Positions 6,638 through 11,852 of a stretch of 11,852 nucleotides of DNA are shown here, one piece after another (position 1 is the stretch's first letter; every line of letters begins with the position of its first letter). The notes beneath the pieces are model-generated. The model saw only the letters and a program-made list of their open reading frames with translations. It had not been told where the DNA came from and ran no database searches. The translations under genes were made by a program, and so were the position numbers. The stretch lies in NCBI GenBank assembly GCA_964475415.1, contig CAYYWZ010000097.1, forward strand, positions 1-11,852, read 5' to 3'. The stretch is from CALCMJ01 sp964475415 (GTDB lineage Bacteria > Bacteroidota > Bacteroidia > Chitinophagales > Saprospiraceae).

Positions 6638-8080
6638 GTGAAAAAAATATTAATAGCAAATAGAGGAGAAATAGCGTTACGAGTAATGCGATCTGCTAAG
6701 AAGATGGGTATTGCAACTGTTGCGGTATATTCTGAAATAGATAGAAATGCTCCTCATGTATTATTTGCAGATGAGTCCGTTTGTTTAGGACCGGCCCCTT
6801 CTGTAGAATCGTACTTGTTAGGCGAAAAAATCATAAAAGAATCTCTTAGGCTTGGTGTAGATGGTATCCATCCGGGATATGGTTTCTTAAGTGAGAATGC
6901 GGATTTTGCGAAAAAAGTTACCGAAGCAGGAATAAAATTTATCGGGCCTTCCCCACATTCTATAAGAGTGATGGGAAGTAAATTGGCAGCTAAGGAAACA
7001 GTAAAAGCCTATGATATTCCGATGGTTCCAGGTATCGATGAAGCGGTAGTAGATCCTGTAAAAGCTATAGCAATAGCACAAGAGATCGGCTTCCCGATAC
7101 TGATCAAAGCTTCTGCAGGAGGAGGTGGTAAGGGAATGCGTGTAGTAGAAAAAGCTTCAGAGTTAGAAGATCAAATGAAGCGTGCAATTAGTGAGGCGGA
7201 ATCTGCATTTGGAGATGGCTCCGTTTTTATAGAGAAATATATAAGTAGTCCTAGACATATCGAAATTCAGATTCTAGCAGATCAGCATGATAACACTTTA
7301 TATGTATTCGAGAGAGAATGTAGTATACAGAGAAGACATCAGAAGGTAGTGGAGGAAGCTCCTTCCGTCGTAGTAGATGAAGATCTCAGAAAACGTATGG
7401 GGGAAGCTGCGGTAAAAGTTGCGGAGTCTTGTAACTATGAGGGAGCGGGAACTGTAGAGTTTCTCTTAGATGAAAATAAGAATTTTTATTTCCTAGAGAT
7501 GAATACGAGGTTGCAAGTAGAGCATCCTGTTTCAGAATTAATTTCTGGAATAGACCTAGTAGAAGAACAGATCAAAATTGCTAGGGGAGAACATCTTGAA
7601 ATTCAACAATCAGATCTCAAAATAAAAGGCCATGCGCTAGAACTAAGAGTCTACGCTGAAGATCCAAAAAATAATTTTCTACCTTCTATAGGAAAGCTGG
7701 AAGTATATATAAAACCACAAGGAAAAGGTGTAAGACTAGATGATGGCTATCGGGAGGGTATGGATATTCCTATATACTACGATCCTATGATTGCTAAGCT
7801 TGTTACCTACGGTGCTGATAGGGGAGAAGCGATAAGTCGAATGAAAAAGGCTATAGAGGATTATACCATTAAGGGTGTAGAAACTACCCTAGGGTTCGGT
7901 ACTTTTGTTTGTAATCACGAAGCCTTTGTATCTGGTGATTTTGATACGCATTTTGTAAAAAATTATTTCACTCCTGAGTTAATACAAGCTGAAGAAGATG
8001 AATTATCGAGCATAGCAGCACAGGTAGCTTTAAATATATTTTTAGAAAAGAAAAAGACCCTTGTCGTTCCTAATCACTAG
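6638..8080 (+). CDS. accC: Biotin carboxylase subunit of propionyl-CoA carboxylase
   Basis: The enzyme carboxylates biotin on the carrier protein using ATP and bicarbonate. All three parts of the fold are visible: the N-terminal domain (KKILIANRGEIALRVMRSA at residues 2-20), the ATP-grasp domain (about 115-310) and the C-terminal domain (about 330-445). Key elements are K116, K157, the glycine-rich ATP loop AGGGGKG (160-166), FERECSIQRRHQK (224-236) and EMNTRLQVEHPVSE (287-300), which contains the metal-binding Glu and the catalytic Arg (R291). The 480 residues fit a stand-alone subunit; there is no attached carrier domain. The start is a GTG at 6638, one base after the mutA stop, and is supported by the canonical N-terminus immediately following. 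The gene could be named pccA by function. Sharing with acetyl-CoA carboxylase cannot be excluded, but the operon context favours propionyl-CoA. Confidence 0.95.
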   Translation: MKKILIANRGEIALRVMRSAKKMGIATVAVYSEIDRNAPHVLFADESVCLGPAPSVESYLLGEKIIKESLRLGVDGIHPGYGFLSENADFAKKVTEAGIKFIGPSPHSIRVMGSKLAAKETVKAYDIPMVPGIDEAVVDPVKAIAIAQEIGFPILIKASAGGGGKGMRVVEKASELEDQMKRAISEAESAFGDGSVFIEKYISSPRHIEIQILADQHDNTLYVFERECSIQRRHQKVVEEAPSVVVDEDLRKRMGEAAVKVAESCNYEGAGTVEFLLDENKNFYFLEMNTRLQVEHPVSELISGIDLVEEQIKIARGEHLEIQQSDLKIKGHALELRVYAEDPKNNFLPSIGKLEVYIKPQGKGVRLDDGYREGMDIPIYYDPMIAKLVTYGADRGEAISRMKKAIEDYTIKGVETTLGFGTFVCNHEAFVSGDFDTHFVKNYFTPELIQAEEDELSSIAAQVALNIFLEKKKTLVVPNH

Positions 8081-8092
8081 CCAATATAATAA

Positions 8093-10210
8093 ATGGATTT
8101 TTCTGATATACCATATAAAAGAATAAAAGATCAAGACCAAAAAAAAGGTGAGGATACTTGGATGACTCCAGAGGGGATAGAGATCAAAACAAGTTATGAT
8201 GCGTCTGATGTGTCAAGTGCAGATCATCTAGATTTTGTGTCAGGTATCTCTCCATACCTGAGAGGTCCTTATAGTTCTATGTATACAGTTAGGCCATGGA
8301 CGATAAGACAGTATGCAGGATTTTCTACAGCTAAGGCGAGTAATGCTTTTTACAGAAGGAATCTTGCTGCGGGACAGAAAGGCTTGTCTGTTGCTTTTGA
8401 TCTAGCTACCCATAGAGGTTATGATTCAGATCATGAGCGTGTTACAGGTGATGTAGGTATGGCTGGAGTTGCTATAGACTCTGTCGAGGATATGAAAATA
8501 TTGTTTGATCAGATTCCTCTAGACAAGATGAGTGTTTCTATGACAATGAACGGGGCGGTAATTCCGATCATGGCATTTTTTATAATTGCTGCGGAGGAGC
8601 AGGGAGTAACACCTGACTTACTTAGTGGTACTATCCAAAACGATATCCTCAAAGAGTTTATGGTCAGAAATACATACATATATCCTCCAGATTCTTCAAT
8701 GAAAATTATCGCTGATATATTTAAGTATACAGCTAAGTATATGCCTAAGTTTAATTCCATAAGTGTAAGCGGATATCATATGCATGAAGCAGGAGCTCCT
8801 GCTGCATTAGAAGTAGCTTATACGCTTGCGGATGGACTAGAATATATTAAAACGGGTATAGCTGCAGGATTGAAGGTAGATGATTTTGCGCCTAGGATTT
8901 CTTTTTTCTGGGGCATAGGAATGAATCATTTTATGGAGGTGGCTAAATTGCGAGCAGCTCGTGTCCTTTGGGCGAAAATTGTCAATCAGTTTGAACCTAA
9001 AAATCCAAAATCTTCAATGCTTAGAACACATTGTCAAACTTCTGGATGGAGTCTTACTGCTCAAGACCCATATAATAATATTGCTAGAACAACAGTAGAA
9101 GCTATGGCGGCAGTACTAGGTGGTACCCAGTCACTACATACGAATTCGTTAGATGAAGCCTTAGCACTTCCTACAGATTACTCTGCAAAAATTGCTAGAG
9201 ATACGCAGAAATATATTCAGTCATCTACAGACCTTACAAAGACGGTAGACCCCTGGGGAGGTTCTTATTATGTTGAATATTTGACAGATAAGATTATAAA
9301 AAAATCTTGGGAACTCATAGAAGAAATAGAAGCACTTGGTGGTATGGCATCTGCTATAAGTAAGGGCTTACCCAAAATGAAAATCGAAGATGCTGCAGCA
9401 AGAAAACAAGCTAGAATAGACAGTGGTTTAGATAAGATTTTAGGTGTAAATATTTTCAAAAAGGAGATTGATGAAAATATAGAAGTACTAGAAGTAGATA
9501 ACTCCCAAGTACGAAAAGAGCAGATAGGTAAAATAAACCAGATCAAATCAACAAGAAATTCTAATGCTGTTGAAAAAGCGTTATCCAAACTTACGGAAAT
9601 AGCTTCTTCAGGAAAAGGTAATTTGCTGGAACAAGCTGTAGTTGCAGCAAGACAAAGAGCAACGCTTGGAGAAATTTCTAGTTCTATGGAGTCTGTATTT
9701 GGTCGATATAAAGCAGTAACACAATCAGTAAGCGGCGTGTATTCAAACGAAATAAAACAAGATAGTTCATTCCTTGAAGCTAGAGTGGTAGCAGATAGAT
9801 TTGCGGAAAAATTTGGTCGAAGACCTAGGATCATGGTCGCTAAATTGGGACAAGACGGTCACGATAGAGGTGCTAAGATTATAGCTACCAGCTTTGCAGA
9901 TATTGGTTTTGATGTGGACATAGGACCTTTGTTTCAGACACCGTCAGAAGCGGCAAGACAAGCGGCGGAAAATGATGTACATATATTAGGTATTTCATCT
10001 TTAGCAGCAGGTCACAAGACCTTGGTTCCTGAGACAATTAAAGCCTTAGAAAAAATAGGCCGAGGAGATATATTGTTAATTTGTGGAGGTGTCATTCCTC
10101 CAAAGGATTATGATTTTTTATTCGAGGCTGGTGTTGCTGGAGTATTTGGTCCAGGTACTATTATTTCCAAGGCAGCTGTAGAAATTTTAGAAATTCTATT
10201 GAACGATTAG
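8093..10210 (+). CDS. scpA: Methylmalonyl-CoA mutase large (catalytic, B12-binding) subunit
   Basis: It converts (R)-methylmalonyl-CoA to succinyl-CoA by adenosylcobalamin radical chemistry. The 705-residue protein has the substrate-binding TIM-barrel domain (about 1-540) and a C-terminal cobalamin domain (about 578-705). The DxHxxG motif is intact as DGHDRG, with D588, the cobalt-ligating H590 and the nearby K584; the later B12-pocket motifs GISSLAAGH and CGG are present. Residues matching those of the Propionibacterium enzyme are Y74 (in RQYAGFST), R192 (in FMVRNTYIYPP), Y228 and H229 (in SGYHMHEAGA). Tyr at the first and Arg at the second of these positions mark methylmalonyl-CoA mutase; isobutyryl-CoA mutase has Phe and Gln there. 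The gene begins 12 bases after the biotin carboxylase stop, with AT-rich sequence and no Shine-Dalgarno sequence, and ends 2 bases before the next gene. mutB is an equivalent name. Activity needs the epimerase and normally a MeaB-type chaperone, neither of which is encoded here. Confidence 0.97.
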   Translation: MDFSDIPYKRIKDQDQKKGEDTWMTPEGIEIKTSYDASDVSSADHLDFVSGISPYLRGPYSSMYTVRPWTIRQYAGFSTAKASNAFYRRNLAAGQKGLSVAFDLATHRGYDSDHERVTGDVGMAGVAIDSVEDMKILFDQIPLDKMSVSMTMNGAVIPIMAFFIIAAEEQGVTPDLLSGTIQNDILKEFMVRNTYIYPPDSSMKIIADIFKYTAKYMPKFNSISVSGYHMHEAGAPAALEVAYTLADGLEYIKTGIAAGLKVDDFAPRISFFWGIGMNHFMEVAKLRAARVLWAKIVNQFEPKNPKSSMLRTHCQTSGWSLTAQDPYNNIARTTVEAMAAVLGGTQSLHTNSLDEALALPTDYSAKIARDTQKYIQSSTDLTKTVDPWGGSYYVEYLTDKIIKKSWELIEEIEALGGMASAISKGLPKMKIEDAAARKQARIDSGLDKILGVNIFKKEIDENIEVLEVDNSQVRKEQIGKINQIKSTRNSNAVEKALSKLTEIASSGKGNLLEQAVVAARQRATLGEISSSMESVFGRYKAVTQSVSGVYSNEIKQDSSFLEARVVADRFAEKFGRRPRIMVAKLGQDGHDRGAKIIATSFADIGFDVDIGPLFQTPSEAARQAAENDVHILGISSLAAGHKTLVPETIKALEKIGRGDILLICGGVIPPKDYDFLFEAGVAGVFGPGTIISKAAVEILEILLND

Positions 10211-10212
10211 AT

Positions 10213-11754
10213 ATGAAAGAAACGTATAAGATACTTAATGAGAAGTTAGAGCAATCTAGATTAGGTGGAGGAGAGGAACGTATAAAAAAACAACATGCTA
10301 AAGGGAAACTTACTGCAAGAGAAAGAATACACTTTCTTATAGATGAAGGTACTTTCGAGGAGATAGGTGCGCTAGTAACACACAGGACTAAGGATTTTGG
10401 TATGGAGTCTCAGATTTTTCCTGGTGATGGTGTTATAACGGGTCATGGTTTAGTCAACGGAAGATTAGTTTATGTTTTTGCTCAGGATTTTACCGTTTTC
10501 GGAGGCTCGCTTTCTGAAACGCATGCGGAGAAAATATGTAAAATAATGGATCTAGCCATGAAGACTGGCGTTCCATTGATAGGGCTTAATGATTCGGGTG
10601 GTGCTCGTATACAAGAGGGGGTTCGGTCACTCGGTGGCTATGCTGATATCTTCTATAGAAATGTACGTTCATCCGGTGTGATACCTCAGATATCAGCCAT
10701 CATGGGCCCTTGTGCTGGAGGTGCAGTATATTCTCCTGCAATAACTGATTTCACCCTTATGGTAGAGGATACAAGTTATATGTTTGTTACGGGGCCTAAC
10801 GTTGTAAAAACAGTAACCAATGAGGAAGTAAGTTCCGAAGAATTAGGAGGGGCAAGCACACACTCAACTAAGTCAGGAGTAACACATCTCACGAGTGCAA
10901 ACGATCTAGAATGCATTGCAGATATTAAAAAATTACTTAGTTATTTTCCTCAGAACTGTCATGAAAAGGCACCTAATCAAGTTTATAAGCTAGGCGAAGA
11001 AATACGAGAAGAGTTAGAATCTATTATCCCAGAAAGTGCCAACCAACCCTATGATATGCATGATGTGATCAAGGGGCTTACAGATGTGGATTCTTTTATG
11101 GAGATCCATAAGGATTATGCAGAAAACATCATTGTAGGATTTGCAAGGTTAGCAGGAAAGAGTATTGGTATTGTAGCCAACCAACCTATGCACCTTGCAG
11201 GTGTACTAGACGTAAATAGTTCTAAGAAAGCTGCTAGATTTACTAGGTTCTGTGATTGTTTTAATATACCCTTACTGGTACTAGTAGATGTACCTGGTTT
11301 TCTTCCAGGCACTGATCAGGAGTGGAATGGTATTATTGTCAATGGAGCTAAGCTATTATATGCATTGAGTGAAGCTACCGTTCCACGTATAAGCCTTATA
11401 ACAAGAAAGGCCTACGGTGGTGCATATGACGTAATGAATAGTAAGCATATAGGAGCAGATTTTAACTTCGCATGGCCTTCAGCAGAAATTGCAGTTATGG
11501 GTGCCAAGGGTGCTAGTGAGATTATCTTCAGAAATGAAATCAAGAAAGCTAACGATCCTGAAGCGAAGCTTAAGGAGAAAGAACAAGAGTACGCAGATCT
11601 TTTTGCTAATCCATACTCTGCAGCAGAAAGAGGATTTATCGACGAGGTTATTTTCCCTAGAGAGACCAGAAGAAAGCTTATAAGATCTTTTGCAGTCCTA
11701 GAAAATAAGCTGGACGAATTGCCATATAAGAAGCATGGGAATATACCGTTGTAG
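10213..11754 (+). CDS. pccB: Propionyl-CoA carboxylase carboxyltransferase (beta) subunit
   Basis: This subunit moves CO2 from carboxybiotin to propionyl-CoA, giving (S)-methylmalonyl-CoA. Both crotonase-fold halves are present in 513 residues, the normal length. The N-terminal half has GGSLSETHAEKI (97-108), LNDSGGARIQEGV (125-137) and the oxyanion-type MGPCAGGAVYSPA (164-176). The C-terminal half has VDVPGFLPGTDQE (358-370), TRKAYGGAYDVM (397-408) and WPSAEIAVMGAKGA (421-434). D406 in GGAYDVM appears, aligned from memory, to match the Asp that favours propionyl-CoA over acetyl-CoA in actinobacterial PccB. The start ATG lies 2 bases after the mutase stop. The alpha subunit of a sodium-pumping methylmalonyl-CoA decarboxylase is similar, but that system has no biotin carboxylase and needs membrane subunits, so the carboxylase reading fits this operon better. 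No clear terminator follows in the remaining 98 bases. Confidence 0.95.
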   Translation: MKETYKILNEKLEQSRLGGGEERIKKQHAKGKLTARERIHFLIDEGTFEEIGALVTHRTKDFGMESQIFPGDGVITGHGLVNGRLVYVFAQDFTVFGGSLSETHAEKICKIMDLAMKTGVPLIGLNDSGGARIQEGVRSLGGYADIFYRNVRSSGVIPQISAIMGPCAGGAVYSPAITDFTLMVEDTSYMFVTGPNVVKTVTNEEVSSEELGGASTHSTKSGVTHLTSANDLECIADIKKLLSYFPQNCHEKAPNQVYKLGEEIREELESIIPESANQPYDMHDVIKGLTDVDSFMEIHKDYAENIIVGFARLAGKSIGIVANQPMHLAGVLDVNSSKKAARFTRFCDCFNIPLLVLVDVPGFLPGTDQEWNGIIVNGAKLLYALSEATVPRISLITRKAYGGAYDVMNSKHIGADFNFAWPSAEIAVMGAKGASEIIFRNEIKKANDPEAKLKEKEQEYADLFANPYSAAERGFIDEVIFPRETRRKLIRSFAVLENKLDELPYKKHGNIPL

Positions 11755-11852
11755 GCATTATTGATAGGCAGGTATAAATTATTAGATTTATTCGTTAGTT
11801 ATGTGCAAGACTCCTAATTCTGTCGTTTGAAAATTGAACGGCTGAAAACTAT

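Noticed and set aside
9268..9834. Minus-strand open frame of 188 codons inside the mutase large-subunit gene
   Set aside because: It lies wholly within a well-supported gene with an intact catalytic sequence, and its product has no recognisable domain or plausible start context.
10213..11754. Reading the carboxyltransferase as part of a sodium-pumping decarboxylase
   Set aside because: That system lacks a biotin carboxylase and requires membrane subunits. Here a complete biotin carboxylase and a soluble carrier are in the same operon and no membrane protein is encoded.
11826..11852. TTTG followed 20 bases later by TAT at the right edge, considered as a promoter
   Set aside because: The -7 element is cut off by the window end, so only three bases can be judged; this is too little to call.
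11755..11852. Search for an intrinsic terminator after the carboxyltransferase gene
   Set aside because: Only a 5-bp imperfect repeat around 11824-11840 was found, with no T run after it. The operon may end or continue beyond the window.

Overview
The window reads as chromosomal DNA of a Bacteroidota bacterium, most likely a marine or aquatic member of the Saprospiria, Flavobacteriia or a related class. The support is: AT-rich sequence (by eye about 35-40% GC), heavy use of ATA and CTA codons, start codons with no Shine-Dalgarno sequence, upstream sites resembling the Bacteroidota promoter (TTG, about 19 bases, TAnnTTTG), and two large multi-domain secreted proteins of a kind common in that phylum. 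The genus cannot be named from the sequence.

Left half (1-4853), minus strand: two genes for exported proteins. The first (1056 to beyond the left edge) has a signal peptide, a beta-rich region and the start of an Asp/Gly-rich module that I remember as recurrent in Bacteroidota surface proteins. The second (4853-1485) is a complete 1122-residue metzincin protease of the M12B reprolysin-like type, with Ig-like, fibronectin III-like and proprotein convertase P-type domains and an unusual beta-helix-like C-terminus. The 428-base gap between them holds candidate minus-strand promoter elements, a perfect 7-bp inverted repeat and a 10-bp inverted repeat just past the protease stop; I see no RNA gene or small coding region there.

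Divergent control region (4854-5024): 171 bases with a good candidate promoter for the rightward operon, a weaker one for the protease, and two inverted repeats.

Right half (5025-11754), plus strand: five tightly packed genes (gaps of 1, 1, 12 and 2 bases) for the propionyl-CoA to succinyl-CoA route. In order they are a biotin carrier protein, the methylmalonyl-CoA mutase small subunit, a biotin carboxylase, the mutase large B12-binding subunit and a propionyl-CoA carboxylase-type carboxyltransferase. The carboxylase makes (S)-methylmalonyl-CoA from propionyl-CoA, bicarbonate and ATP; the mutase turns the (R) isomer into succinyl-CoA. The epimerase that links the two and the MeaB-type mutase chaperone are not in the window. 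The last 98 bases (11755-11852) show no clear terminator, so the operon may continue.

No mobile element, CRISPR array, tRNA or rRNA was seen. The metabolic operon is a well-known pathway; the less ordinary features are its alternating subunit order, the very short mutase small subunit, the protease C-terminus and the inverted repeats upstream of the genes.
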